64,000 nt of DNA from Thiosymbion sp942492625 (GCA_942492625.1 CALOFM010000036.1:1-64000); one strand, 5' to 3'. Positions 17,364 to 27,530 are shown, counted from the stretch's first letter. Numbers and translations are program-made. Notes: generated from the letters alone by a model not told the origin.

Positions 17364-17391
17364 GTCCGAAAAAAGGGCCGTTTTTCCGGAC
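17364..17391. repeat. Inverted repeat, possible bidirectional terminator
   Basis: GTCCGAAAAAA (17364-17374) pairs with TTTTTCCGGAC (17381-17391) with a one-base bulge around an AGGGCCG loop. It lies in the gene-poor 17.25-17.58 kb gap, where I see no coding sequence. Confidence 0.4.
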
Positions 17392-17582
17392 TGCCTCCCT
17401 TCGCCCTGAGATTTCCTGAAACTTCGCTTTTGTGATCCGAAAAACCGGCTCGAGAAATCAGAGTCCGGATTTCCGAAGTCCTGACGGGTAAGTCGAACAA
17501 GCCCGGCAACTGCGCATGCAATTCCCGGTGGCCAAGCTGGCCGTCTGATCAAGCGCCATACCTGCGGCCTAGAGGCTATTGT

Positions 17583-17850
17583 CAACTAATGCGGGTCGGC
17601 CCGAATGGCGAAGCCGAGCCGATTCGCCCGGATCTTTGTCGCCACCGACGCCTGCTCGGCGGGAGACAACAGCCAACCGTCATCGGCATTGCCGGGATCA
17701 TCCGGCATGGGAGTCGGATCTTGATCGGCTCGATTCGGACCAACCGGCCCGGGCTAGGGTGTCGATGACCGTGGAGCTCTTGACTCCGAAGTTGCGGCAT
17801 ACGGCCGCCTTGGACATGCCGCCTTCCAATGCCGCGATGACGGGCTAGTA
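17583..17850 (-). pseudogene. Resolvase/invertase C-terminal HTH remnant
   Basis: The minus strand around 17840-17760 encodes IAALEGGMSKAAVCRNFGV followed by KSSTVIDTLARAGW, the Hin-like helix-turn-helix found at the C-terminus of serine resolvases and invertases and some IS-encoded proteins. No catalytic domain is present upstream. A second short piece (SPAEQASVATKIRANRLGFA, about 17660-17600) in another frame is not recognised. I read this as mobile-element scar DNA. Confidence 0.5.
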
Positions 17851-17903
17851 GCATTCTCTAATGCGCTCGCTGAGCAAGGGCAGCGGGCGCAATGCATTAC
17901 CGA

Positions 17904-18398
17904 TCAATCCACCTTGATGGAATGGCGCGAGGAAGGCGCGACCTTGGGCAGATTCAACTCCAGTATGCCGTCGGCGAATTTGGCTCTTACTTTCTCCGCA
18001 TCGACGTTGGCAGGAAGCCGGATAGAACGCGTGAATTCGCCTCGCGAGATCTCCCGACGGTGATAGCCGCCCTCCTCCTCTTCGGATTCCTCCTTGGAGG
18101 CCGCTTTGATGGTGAGCAGGTCCTCCGCAAGTGAAACATCCAGGTCGTCCTTCTTCACGCCGGGTAGCTCGGCACGGACAACGATCTCTTCATCGCGGTT
18201 GATCACATCCACTCGCGGAGTGTGACCCTCGAAAGGGGCCTCCAGCGCCGACCATGTGGGCCAGCCTCCGTGCCAACCCCGCATCCACCTTGATGGGAAG
18301 AAGTCCTCGAATAGGCGCTCCATTTCCTCGAATGGCGCCAGACCATGCGACCTCTCTGCACGACGCAGGCCCTTGGACTCTCTCTTTTCTTCGCTCAT
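17904..18398 (-). CDS. Small heat-shock protein Hsp20 (IbpA/HspA-like)
   Basis: 164 residues from ATG 18398, preceded by a near-perfect AGGAGGTG ribosome site. The alpha-crystallin domain spans about residues 55-150: TPRVDVINRDEEIVVRAELP, GVKKDDLDVSLAEDLLTIKA, YHRREISRGEFTRSIRLP and FADGILELNLPK (the A-x-x-x-n-G-v-L motif). A short charged segment (SKEESEEEEGG) forms the dimer loop. It holds unfolding proteins in an ATP-independent way. The frame extends upstream to 18431 but the strong SD favours 18398. It is transcribed away from the ArsP_2 remnant. Confidence 0.93.
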   Translation of the reverse strand: MSEEKRESKGLRRAERSHGLAPFEEMERLFEDFFPSRWMRGWHGGWPTWSALEAPFEGHTPRVDVINRDEEIVVRAELPGVKKDDLDVSLAEDLLTIKAASKEESEEEEGGYHRREISRGEFTRSIRLPANVDAEKVRAKFADGILELNLPKVAPSSRHSIKVD

Positions 18399-18528
18399 GA
18401 TGCACCTCCTCGTCGCACTTGATACCCTCACTTACAGCATATAATTCCCGGTGCGGTTTACAAGAACAAACGCGGCTTTGTGCGGGCTGCGATGCTTAAC
18501 TCCCGGGCCCGGAACTTCGGCGACGTCC

Positions 18529-19150
18529 ATGATTCTCGGTGTTCTCAAGCACGCGTTGATGATCACGCGCTTCGTGCTCATCATGATGCTGCTGATCGAG
18601 TACATCAACGTGCAGACGCGCGGCTCCTGGCAACAGGCACTGCGCAAGGGCCAGAGCGGTCAGATTCTTCTCGGTGCCGTGCTGGGGGCAACGCCCGGTT
18701 GTATCGGTGCCTTTACCGTGGTTTCCCTTTATTCCCACCGCTCGCTGAGCTTTGGTGCCCTGGTAGCCGCGATGATTGCGACGAGCGGTGGCTTTCTCTT
18801 CCTGCTTGTTACCGGTTTGCTGGGAGGCCCTGTCTGGGACTGGAAGAAGATCTCCTTTGCGCTCGGCTCCGCCTTTGCCTTGTTCGTCGTCCTCAGCGTC
18901 CCGGATCACTTCCTGGAGCAGCATCTACGGGAGCATGTACTGAAGCGGCACTTGCTACGCGTGTTCTTTTGGACCTTCGGCGTTCTTTTGGCTATCTACT
19001 ACCCTACTAGCAAACTCCATCGTGCAGGATGGTCACGGAACGCTTCCCCTGCTAGCTGTAACCCGACCTGCTTTTTTCTGGTTGAAACTGGTGAATATCG
19101 GATTCGGCTTCCTAGTTGGCTCCATCGGCTTGTATGCGCTCGCCTGGTAG
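18529..19150 (+). pseudogene. 10-TM putative heavy-metal exporter (ArsP_2 family), internally deleted
   Basis: From ATG 18529 the frame encodes LKHALMITRFVLIMMLLIEY, INVQTRGSWQQALRKGQSGQ and VLGATPGCIGAFTVVSLYSH then LVAAMIATSGG, the conserved first half of PF11449. The middle is compressed, and the C-terminal signature appears in another frame: LLANSIVQDGHGTLPLLAVT and KLVNIGFGFLVGSIGLYALA, stop at 19148-19150. The frame break is near 19005 (CTACCCTACTAGCAAACTCC read two ways). The expected length (about 300 or more residues) is not reached, so at least one deletion is likely as well. Intact members are predicted inner-membrane metal or metalloid exporters. Confidence 0.6.
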
Positions 19151-19359
19151 AAAACCGAAGACAGCGTTCCAACCCTTTTTTTTTCTCTCAGGTGTCGTGA
19201 CCCTACTGGGGCGACGCCCTCAACCGCCCGGTCTGCTCGCGATCGTCCGCAAGAAGAATGCGGACGATGATGATCAAGCCGGTTGCCGCGTCACCCCAGA
19301 GGCATTCCCGACTAGCTGGGAAGTAAGCTCATCGGAGCGCGGGCATGGGCCACAGACCG

Positions 19360-20460
19360 TCAGGCACGGCTCATGGCCATGCCGTCGATGGAGGCACCGC
19401 AATCGGGACAGCGGCCGTCCTGAATCCGGTTCTGCCGCACGAAGAAGCCGAAGCGCTCGATCAGCAGAGCCCCACAGTCGTAACAGTAGGTGTTCTCGCC
19501 GCCTTCTCCCGGCACGTTGCCCTCGTAGACGTAACGCAGTCCTGTGTTGCGGCCGATCTCGCGTGCTCGGCGCAAGGTCTCGACGGGCGTCGGCGGATGG
19601 TCCAGCATCCGGTAGGTTGGGTAATACTGACTGAGATGCCAGGGGATCGCCGGGTCGAGATCGCAAATGAATTCGGCGATGCCGGTCAGCTCCTCGTCGC
19701 TATCGTTGAGGCCGGGGATCACCAGAGTGGTAACCTCCACCCACACCCCGAGCTCATGGTAGAGGCGGATGGCGTCGAGCACCGGTTGCATGCGGGCGCG
19801 ACTAATGCGCCGATAGGATTCCTCGCGGAAGAACTTGAGATCGATGTTGACGGCATCCAGCAGCGGCGCGATCTCCCGCAGGGGCGCCGCGCTGATGAAG
19901 CCATTGCTGACAAAGCTGTTCTTCAGCCCCTGCTCCCGGGCGAGCACCGCGGTATCGTAGGCCAGCTCGTAGAAGATGGTGGGCTCGGTGAAGGTGTAAG
20001 AGATCGAAAGGCATCCCGTCTGCTTGGCGGTGCGCACGATCTCGGCCGGTGTGATGGGCTCGCCGGGGACCTCAGCGTCCATGGCCTCGAGCTGGGGACA
20101 GATTGGCTCGGGCCTGTCTCCTACCGCCTTGTCGAGCTTCTTCGGCAAGTGGTCCTTTGGCCACTGGGAGATCTGCCAGTTCTGACAGTAGGAACAGCGC
20201 AGGTTGCATCCCACCGTCGAGATCGAGTAGGCGTAGGAGCCGGGATGGAAGTGGAAGAAAGGCTTCTTCTCGATCGGGTTGATCTCGCGCGCAATGACTT
20301 TGTCGTACACGAGGGTGTAGAGCTTGCCATCGCGGTTGTAGCGCACGCTGCAGGCACCGCGTCCGTTGTTGCGGATACGGCAGTCGTGCGGGCATAGGGT
20401 GCAGAGCACCTTCCTTTCCGACAGGGATTCGTAGAAACGGGCTTCATGAACGGTGGCCAT
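19360..20460 (-). CDS. amrS: AmmeMemoRadiSam system radical SAM enzyme
   Basis: 366 residues from ATG 20460. An N-terminal Cys cluster (VLCTLCPHDCRIRNNGRGAC) precedes the radical-SAM motif CNLRCSYCQNWQ (about residues 80-91), and a C-terminal rubredoxin-like knuckle holds YCYDCGALLIERFGF and DGRCPDCGASIDG. This is the AmrS/PFL-activase-like family that travels with Memo-like AmrB and AMMECR1-like AmrA proteins; neither partner is in the window. The substrate is unknown. It lies 25 bases after a CooC-like fragment on the same strand. Confidence 0.92.
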   Translation of the reverse strand: MATVHEARFYESLSERKVLCTLCPHDCRIRNNGRGACSVRYNRDGKLYTLVYDKVIAREINPIEKKPFFHFHPGSYAYSISTVGCNLRCSYCQNWQISQWPKDHLPKKLDKAVGDRPEPICPQLEAMDAEVPGEPITPAEIVRTAKQTGCLSISYTFTEPTIFYELAYDTAVLAREQGLKNSFVSNGFISAAPLREIAPLLDAVNIDLKFFREESYRRISRARMQPVLDAIRLYHELGVWVEVTTLVIPGLNDSDEELTGIAEFICDLDPAIPWHLSQYYPTYRMLDHPPTPVETLRRAREIGRNTGLRYVYEGNVPGEGGENTYCYDCGALLIERFGFFVRQNRIQDGRCPDCGASIDGMAMSRA

Positions 20461-20488
20461 CAATGTAACTCTAGCACTTTCATTTCGT

Positions 20489-21000
20489 TCAGTTCCTACC
20501 CGATTCGTCGGCTGAAGCAGCCTTTTCGAGACGCTTCACGATCAGCTCCACATTTCCCCCTACCCCGTGTTCAAAGATTGGCCTCCCGGAGAGGGCGGCT
20601 CTCACCAAATCCGGATCGCAAGGTATGGAACCTACGACCTTTTCTCTCAGTTCTCCCAGCAGGTCCATCACTCTCGCGGCCATGTCTTCTGACTCTGCCT
20701 TGTTCAAGACGAACCGAACGTTCTTCACCCCAATATCTTTCGCGAATCCCTGAATTCTCTTTGCGATGGAAACGGACTCGCGCGTGCAATCGAGGACTCC
20801 AAGAATGATGTCCATCCGGTCGGGTATCCGTCGGCCGAATTGCTCGACTCCGGCTTTCTCATCGATGAGGCTTACATAGTCCCCTTCGATCATGAAGTCT
20901 CGGACGATCTTCTCGAGAGGCCCGTCGCATCCCTGCCCGTACGTCTCTATCTTCCCGACCTGCAGCAGACTCATCGACCCCTTCTTGAGATAGTATTCAG
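20489..21000 (-). pseudogene. CooC/MinD-type ATPase, N-terminally truncated
   Basis: The minus strand encodes YVSLIDEKAGVEQFGRRIP, RMDIILGVLDCTRESVSIAK, GFAKDIGVKNVRFVLNKAES and IPCDPDLVRAALSGRPIFE, the C-terminal two thirds of CooC-like deviant P-loop ATPases that load nickel or other metals into CO dehydrogenase-type enzymes. The N-terminal deviant Walker A (GKGGVGKT) is absent; upstream sequence to about 21000 only loosely resembles the family. An ATG at 20974 would give a 161-residue protein, but it could not bind ATP normally. Confidence 0.6.
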
Positions 21001-21213
21001 GACCTCGTTGTCCGTGAGCACCAACATTGGCGATCTCTCTATCATCGGTTTTTTCGAGGAGAATCGCGACGAACAGGTTCAGGCAGCGGTCTGACTGCCC
21101 GCGTCAGTGCACCGAAAACCACCGATTGACATGCGATACCAGCCCTTGCGTAACCCGATCGGATCCGCCCTCTCCCTGGTACGGCTGTTAATGACCGGCC
21201 ATCTTCGCGAGCG

Positions 21214-22406
21214 ATGGGTGCCAACCCAGTGATCCTGGACGCCCATATCCACCCACTGATACAGACGGTGCGGCCGCTGGTCGTATGCCGCTATCTGGGG
21301 CAGCTTGCGTTAGCGCTCGCCTTACTTCTCGCGGTACCGACGCTCTTCGCCGCTGCGAGCGGCGATTGGAGTCTTGCACTGTCGCTGTTCTTCGCGGCCC
21401 TGCTTCCATCTCTCATGCTCGGGGTGTGCGCACGGTTGCCGGCGAACAATCGCCCGTTGCAGGCCAACGAAGCACTCGTTGCCACTGCGTTGGCCTTCAT
21501 TCTCGCTTCGGCATTCATGACCATTCCGCTCGCTTCGACGGGTACTTACAGTCTATCTCTTGCTGACGACTGGCGGCTTCGGTTTGGTCCTGGCCTCCGG
21601 TCTGCCGGTCTTCGAAGCCTTGATTCACACCCTCTGCGCTATCTCCACCGGCGGCTTCTCCGCCTTCTCGGACAGCCTTGCCGGCCAAGACCGCAAAGTC
21701 CAGCTCGCGCTCCTGGCGGTAGCCTTCCTCGGCGCCCTGCCGCTCCCGGTTTTCTACAAGGCTTTCGTCCATGGGGCTCGGAGCTTCGTCCAGGATCTGG
21801 AGTTGCGGGCGCTGACTGCGGCGGTAACCATCACTGCCTTGATTCTGTGGGCCCTGGGCCAGATGGCGCCTGCGGATGCAGCGCTGCAGGCGCTCAGCGC
21901 CCAGACCGGTACCGGCTTCTCCACTCTGGATGTCGGCGCCCTGGAGCCACAAGCCAAGTGGGCTTTGGTACTGTCGATGGTGACCGGCGCTAGCGTTGGA
22001 TCCACCGCCGGCGGCGTGAAGCTGCTGCGTGTCTTGATCCTGATCCGCGTGCTTCAGCTCGCCATCCTGCGTGTCCAGGTGCCGCGCCACGCCGTTCTCG
22101 CACCCGCCTTGGGGGGGCGGCACCTGGACGCCCACCAGATCGAGCAAGCGCTGCTTATCCTCCTGCTCTTCCCCCCTAGTGATCCTGATCTCCTGGCTAC
22201 CCTTCCTGGCGGCGGGCTACGCCCCCATGGATGCCCTGGTGGCAGTGGTTTCGGCGACAGCTACCGTCGGTCTCTCCACCGGGATCACGGGTCCCGGCCT
22301 GGAGCCCGCATTGAAGGTCCTGTTGACGCTCGACATGCTGGCCGGTCGCGTGGAGATTATTGCGCTGCTGGTCCTGGTGTATGCTGGGACTTGGTGCAAG
22401 CGCTGA
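21214..22406 (+). pseudogene. TrkH/KtrB-type K+ transporter, deletion and frameshifts
   Basis: Three frames carry consecutive parts: LALALLLAVPTLFAAASGDW and TALAFILASAFMTIPLASTG (21.22-21.54 kb); then VLTVYLLLTTGGFGLVLASG, ALIHTLCAISTGGFSAFSDS, QTGTGFSTLDVG and VTGASVGSTAGGVKLLRV (21.54-22.16 kb), which include two K+ selectivity-loop segments; then SATATVGLSTGITGPGLEPA to the stop at 22404-22406. At 21540 about 100 residues of the expected first pore region are missing and the frame changes; a second change lies near 22165. TrkH forms the K+ channel that the adjacent TrkA-like protein gates, so the loss would disable uptake. Confidence 0.75.
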
Positions 22407-22479
22407 CCCTGCGGCCTCACGGCTTCCCACCGAGGTCGCACAGGGCCTGAAGCATGCACGAATCAGGGGGCCAATTGGG

Positions 22480-23124
22480 ATGCGGTTTGTTTTCGTCGGC
22501 GGCGGGACTCTGTCGGTGCTCACCGCGCGCATGCTGGTGGAGCGCCGGCACGAGGTGGTCATCATCGAGCGCAACTTGGAGGCGATCGAGGAGTTGCAGG
22601 AAGAACTGGATGTCGGCGTGATTCACGGCAACGGCAGCCGCCCGGCCATCCTGAGGGAAGCGGACCCCGAGGCCACGGACCTTCTCTTCTGTTTGACCCA
22701 TGACGATCAGGCCAACATAATCGCGAGCCTGGTAGCCCGCTCGCTGGGATTCAAGCGGGTCGTGACCAAGATCGAGGACCCGGAGCTGGAGCACATATGC
22801 GCCGAGCTCGGCTTGGCAGATTCGCTGGTGCCCATGCACACCGTGGGCCGTTATCTGGCGGACATGGCCAAGGGGCAGAACATCATCGAGCTTTCGGACA
22901 TCCTGCGAGGTGAGGCGCGCATCTTCTCCTTCCCAGTCAAAGAGGCGGAGACCGTCTGTATCTCCGAGCTTTCACTCCCGGAGTCGGCACACGCCATCTG
23001 TGTTTACCGCGATAAGGACGAGCTCCTGTTCGCCGAGGTCGATACTCGATTGATGGTCGGCGACGAGGTGATTCTGCTCACCCGGGCAAAAGACCTCAAA
23101 GAATTACGCGAGCGATTTGGCTGA
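22480..23124 (+). CDS. TrkA/KtrA-type K+ transport regulatory subunit
   Basis: 214 residues from ATG 22480. An RCK_N Rossmann domain begins RFVFVGGGTLSVLTARMLVE (the nucleotide-binding Gly loop) with the acidic ribose-binding residue in VVIIERN, followed by LLFCLTHDDQANIIASLVAR. The C-terminal RCK_C domain runs from about residue 135 (FSFPVKEAETVCISELSLP ... VGDEVILLTRAK). It binds NAD(H)/ATP and gates the TrkH/KtrB pore encoded just upstream, 73 bases away. It looks intact although its partner is broken. Confidence 0.88.
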   Translation: MRFVFVGGGTLSVLTARMLVERRHEVVIIERNLEAIEELQEELDVGVIHGNGSRPAILREADPEATDLLFCLTHDDQANIIASLVARSLGFKRVVTKIEDPELEHICAELGLADSLVPMHTVGRYLADMAKGQNIIELSDILRGEARIFSFPVKEAETVCISELSLPESAHAICVYRDKDELLFAEVDTRLMVGDEVILLTRAKDLKELRERFG

Positions 23125-23160
23125 GCCCCCTTTCTCTTATCCCATCAGAACGTCCGGGCC

Positions 23161-23907
23161 ATGACCTTCCATCGCCTCCTGCTCAGCGTTTGCCTCTTGT
23201 GCGCTTTACGACTCGCCCGAAGGCATGGGGCGCGAGATCCTGAATCTCGCGCAGCTGTGCTACGGATTGGGAGCTGCCGATTCTGAAACGATCCAGGATG
23301 TGGAGGAATCCACAGGAGCGCAGGGCGGGACGGCGACCGAGTCCGTCCAGCTGCCACTGCTCGGGGAGATTGCCCCCGCGGATCTCTCCCTGCCGCTGTT
23401 TACCCTGGTCATCGCAGGTCTCGACGCCTTCAACCCCTGCGCCTTTTTCGTGCTGCTGTTTCTCCTGAGCCTGATGGTTCATGCGCGCAGCAGGGCGCGC
23501 ATGCTGCTCATCGGTGGCACCTTCATCTTCTTCTCCGGCCTGATCTACTTCCTGTTTATGGCCGCCTGGCTGAACTTGTTTTTGGTGATCGGTGGAACCC
23601 CGATCGTGACCCTGGTCGCAGGGGTGGTGGCCGTGATCATCGGGCTACTGAACACGAAGGACTATTTCTGGTTCAAGCAGGGTCCGAGCCTGGTGATCCC
23701 AGAACGCGAGAGCTCAGCGAGCGGCAGTGTCGCCTGCTGAAGCTGATCTCAGGGCTCATGATGTTCGGATTGGGCCTGATCCTGCTAATCGCCCCTGAGA
23801 TGCTTAGCCGGCTATGGGTGGGAGCGAGCCTACTGGTCGGGGCGCTCCTGATCGCTCTGGCGCTGACCTTGGTCGAGAAACAGCGATTGCGCCCACGCCT
23901 AGACTAA
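23161..23907 (+). pseudogene. DsbD/CcdA-like membrane protein, frameshifted
   Basis: An ATG at 23161 begins a signal-like sequence (TFHRLLLSVCLLCALRLA); the frame then shifts to YDSPEGMGREILNLAQLCYG. A long open part follows with TLVIAGLDAFNPCAFFVLLF, LLIGGTFIFFSGLIYFLFMA and VTLVAGVVAVIIGLLNTKDY, the NPCA cysteine and helices of CcdA/DsbD-type disulfide transporters. Near 23710 the frame shifts again and finishes with CRLLKLISGLMMFGLGLILL and LWVGASLLVGALLIALALTL to TAA 23905-23907. Intact members pass electrons across the inner membrane to periplasmic thioredoxins. Translation as one protein is not possible as written. Confidence 0.65.
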
Positions 23908-24051
23908 ACTGCGGGAAAGGTCTCGAATAGTCTCGGATGACGGCTAGATAACAAGCAGTCTTTCTGAAACCTCGGCTGTGGCGAGTAGCGAGATGGTCGC
24001 CTGCGTGAGCCAGGCTGTCCTACAAATAGTACCCAAACAAAGCGAGTCACC

Positions 24052-24648
24052 ATGGATTTCGTTTCCGCCTCAATCCTGCTGTTCATCATCATGGACCCGC
24101 TGGGTAACATCCCGATTTTTCATGCCTTGGTGGGCCGCTATCCACGCTGGCAGCGCCTGCGCATCATCACCCGGGAGATGCTCATCGCCTACGCGGTGCT
24201 GACGCTGTTCCTGTTGGCAGGGGAAACCATCCTTGGCTATCTTGGGCTGGAGCAACCCGCCCTTGGCGTTGCCGGTGGGGTTGTCCTGTTCCTTATCGCT
24301 CTGCGTATGGTGTTCCCGGACCTGGGCACGGTGACCGGAAAGGAACATGCAGAAGAGGATCCCTTCATCGTGCCGTTGGCGGTACCTATGATCGCCGGCC
24401 CGTCCGCGGTGGCTGCCGTGCTCTTATTGGTCAGCCGGGACCCGGGACAGATGCTGACGTGGTGGACCGCGTTGACAGTCGCTTGGGGCGCAAGCGCCGC
24501 CATCCTCCTCACCTCGGGTTTGCTCGTAGAAGCGCTCGGGCATCGCACCCTGCGCGCTTTGGTGCGGCTCAGCGGAATGCTGCTGATCATGATGGCCATA
24601 CAAATGCTCATGGATGGAATAACGGGATGTTTGGCGGATATCACCTGA
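24052..24648 (+). CDS. MarC family integral membrane protein
   Basis: 198 residues, six hydrophobic segments. The MarC signatures are visible: FIIMDPLGNIPIFHALV near the start, GVAGGVVLFLIALRMVFP, and PLAVPMIAGPSAVAAVLLL in the middle. The family (also called UPF0056, YhgN/MarC) resembles small-molecule or amino-acid exporters, but no substrate is firmly established; the old link to multiple antibiotic resistance was withdrawn. The gene is single, with a gap of about 140 bases upstream, and is one of the few intact genes in the 21-27 kb stretch. Confidence 0.9.
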   Translation: MDFVSASILLFIIMDPLGNIPIFHALVGRYPRWQRLRIITREMLIAYAVLTLFLLAGETILGYLGLEQPALGVAGGVVLFLIALRMVFPDLGTVTGKEHAEEDPFIVPLAVPMIAGPSAVAAVLLLVSRDPGQMLTWWTALTVAWGASAAILLTSGLLVEALGHRTLRALVRLSGMLLIMMAIQMLMDGITGCLADIT

Positions 24649-24696
24649 CCTCGTTTTCAATAGGGGCTCGCTTAGCGGGCATTCGGAGGATTCGCG

Positions 24697-25457
24697 ATGA
24701 AATTGAAAGACAAAACGATCGTTATCACCGGCGGTGGCCGCGGTCTTGGCCGCGCCATGGCACTGGCGTTCGCCGCCAAGGGTGCCAAGCTGGCCCTCGT
24801 CGGCGTAAATGAAGGCGTCGTCAATGAGGCGGCGGCCCTTTGCAGAGAAGTGGGCGTGCAAGCACGCGCTTATGTTGCCGACGTGTCGAATGAGTCGGCA
24901 ATCGTAGACGTCTTTGATCGCGTCGTCGCTGACTTCGACTCATTGGACGGTCTTATCAACAATGCCGGCATCACCCGAGACGGACTGTTGGTAAAGGCGA
25001 AAGACGGAAAAGTGATAAAAAAATGTCCTTGGACGATTGGCGGGCCGTTATCAGTACCGATTTGACCGTGGTTTTTCTCTGCGCACGTGAAGCCGCCGCG
25101 AAAATGATCGAACTAATTACCCCTGGCGTTATTCTGAATATCAGTAGTCTCTGCCGCAGCGGCAACTTCGGTCAGACCAACTACAGTGCGGCGAAAGCGG
25201 GGGTAGTGGCCATGACAGTGGTCTGGGCGAAAGAGCTGGCGCGCTATGGAATTCGCGTCGCCGCCATCGCTCCCGGCTTCTGCGAAACCCGCCTCGTCAC
25301 AGCAATGAAGCCGGAGGCGTTGGAGAGGTTCAAAGCAGGCATTCCGCTGAAGCGCCTGGGCCGGCCCGAGGAAATAGCTCATTCGGCTTTGTACATCTTC
25401 GAGAACGACTATGTTACCGGGCGCGTCCTGGAGGTGGATGGTGGCATGCGCGTGTAG
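24697..25457 (+). CDS. FabG-like short-chain dehydrogenase with a frameshift at A7
   Basis: Two abutting frames make one FabG-type protein of about 253 residues. Part one has ITGGGRGLGRAMALAFAAKG (NADP(H) site) and LINNAGITRDGLL; part two has ILNISSLCRSGNFGQTNYSA with the catalytic YSAAK and RPEEIAHSALYIFENDYVTG. The break is exactly at an A7 run (25017-25023): restoring an eighth A gives VIKK joined to MSLDDW, the normal family sequence. This may be a sequencing error, a genuine mutation, or a slippage site. FabG-like reductases make 3-hydroxyacyl-CoA/ACP; next to a PHA synthase it may act as acetoacetyl-CoA reductase. Confidence 0.8.
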
Positions 25458-25573
25458 AAGCCAAGCCCTGCGACCCGCGGCACACGAAGATCAATTTCTA
25501 TCGGAACGATAGAAGTCAATCCCATGTCCAGTAAATCCAAACGAGTAGCTACCCGTAATCTACGCGCAGTGCT

Positions 25574-27370
25574 TTGTCGACTGCACCACCGGAGAGCTCG
25601 CGCCGCCCATTGACGACGCAGGACCTGATCGGTCGGTCACTGATCGATCCACAGATCGCCGAGACCTTGGACCGCAAGGCACGGAGTAACCTGGCCCGCT
25701 ATACGCTGGGGATCTCGCCTGTTGCCGTGGCGAAGGACTACCTCGACTGGCTGGGTCATCTGGCCATAGCTCCGGGCAAACAGGCGCGGCCGGCGGAAAA
25801 GGCCGTACGCAAGGCCGTTCGTCTCGGGCTGTACGCGGCCCGGGCCACGGTCAACCCGAAGACGCCTCCATGTATCGAGCCACTGCCCCAAGACCGGCGT
25901 TTCGCCCATGAAAGCTGGCAACGCTGGCCCTTCAACATCATCCACCAGACCTTTTTGCTCGACCAGCAGTGGTGGCACAACGCCACCACCGGCGTGCGCG
26001 GCGTCTCCAAGCACAACGAGCAGGCAGTAACCTTCATCACCCGCCAGTTTCTGGATATGTTGTCGCCTTCGAACTTTCCGTTTCTCAATTCCGGAGGTGA
26101 TACCGAAGACCTTCGAGCAGGGCGGTACGAACCTCCTGCGCGGCCTTCAGTACGCCGTCGACGATGCCAAGCGGACCGTCAAAGGCGAGAAGCCGACCGG
26201 TGCCGAAGCCTTTCAGGTGGGCAGGGATGTGGCGATCACGCCGGGCAAGGTGGTCTATCGCAACCGCATCATGGAGCTCATCCAGTACTCGCCAACAACC
26301 GAGACGGTGTACCGCGAACCGGTCCTGATGCTCTCGGCCTGGATGATGAAGTACTACATCCTCGATCTTTCGCCCCACAACTCAATGGTGAAGTATCTGG
26401 TGGATAAGGGGCACACGGTCTTCATGATCTCCTGGTTCAACCCCGGCCCGGTGGACCGGGATCTGTCCATGGATGACTACCGCACCTTGGGGATCTTGGA
26501 GGCGCTGGAGGCCATCGCAGCGATCGTTCCCGGCGAAAAGATGCACGCCGCGGGCTACTGTCTGGGCGGGATCCTGCTCACCATCGCCGCAGCCGCCATG
26601 GGCCGGGACGAGAAGGATCGCCTGGAGAGCATCACGTTGTTCACCACCATGACGGATTTTACCGAGGTCGGCGAGATCGGCGTGTTCATGGATGCGAGCG
26701 AGGTCAGCTACCTCAACGACATGATGTGGGATAAGGGTTACCTGGATTCCAAACAGGCCAGCGGCGGCTTTCAGCTGTTGAAGTCCAAGGACCTCATCTG
26801 GTCGAAGATGGTGCGCGAGTATTTCCTCGGCGAGCGCGAGCCCATGTTCGACCTCATGGCCTGGAATGCCGACGGCACCCGCATGCCCTACCGCCAACAC
26901 TCGGAGCTCGTGCGCAGACTCTACCGCGACAACGAGCTGGCCCAGGGGCATTACCGCATCGATGGTCGGCCCATCGTATAAAGCGATATCCATGTTCCCA
27001 TTTTTTCGGTGGCTGCACAGCGTGACGATGTCGCCCCTGGCGTTCGGTCTATAAGCTGCACCTGCAGAGCGATGCGGCGGAGCTCACCTTCGTGCTGACC
27101 AGCGGCGGTCACAATGTGGGGGTCATCAACGAGCCTGGTCACCCGCGTCGCAGCTATCGGATGGCGACGCGTCAGGAAGGTGAACGCTATGTGAGTCCTG
27201 ACACTTGGCAAGCCCAGACACCCAGACAGGAGGGCTCCTGGTGGCCGACCTGGCAGGCGTGGCTTGCGGAGCACTCCGGTGATCGGGTCTCGCCACCGGC
27301 GATGGGCGCACCCGAGAAGGGATACGAGCCCTTGTTGGATGCACCGGGTTCTTACGTTTTCCAAACCTAG
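25574..27370 (+). pseudogene. phaC: Class I poly(hydroxyalkanoate) synthase, three lesions
   Basis: Three frames together encode a nearly complete PhaC of about 597 residues. Segment 1 (25574-26090) holds WPFNIIHQTFLLDQQWWHNA; segment 2 (26094-26980) holds the lipase-like box AAGYCLGG with the nucleophilic Cys and LSPHNSMVKYLVDKGHTVFM; segment 3 (about 27035-27370) holds TSGGHNVGVINEPGHP and EGSWWPTWQAWLAEHSG, with the catalytic His. Lesions: one extra base near 26087 (NPEVIPKT is restored on removal), an in-frame TAA at about 26979, and one missing base near 27040 (before WRSVYKLHLQS). The enzyme polymerises 3-hydroxyacyl-CoA into storage granules; not functional as written. Confidence 0.85.
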
Positions 27371-27409
27371 AAAGGCAGCCCATGCGGGCTCCGCAGCTCG
27401 CAGGAGCTT

Positions 27410-27530
27410 ATGTCTGATTCTTTGCCGAATCCAACGTCGTATCCAGAGCAGTTAAAACACATCAAGCGCAACATGGCGAAATTGAGAGGAGGCATTCCGG
27501 AGGTCATGGCATCCTTTGGCGCATCGCATG
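27410..27530 (+). pseudogene. Carboxymuconolactone decarboxylase-family protein, 5' fragment
   Basis: The first ~40 codons (YPEQLKHIKRNMAKLRGGIP, then EVMASFGASH) match the N-terminus of AhpD/CMD-type small proteins. The family's CXXC active site normally follows further on, but here the sequence changes to unrelated DNA after GASHDSA. It follows phaC by 40 bases on the same strand. The rest of the region to the tRNA is gene-free. Confidence 0.55.

Noticed and set aside
17201..17521. Minus-strand frame upstream of arsR
   Set aside because: It crosses the operator and inverted repeat; no coding character.
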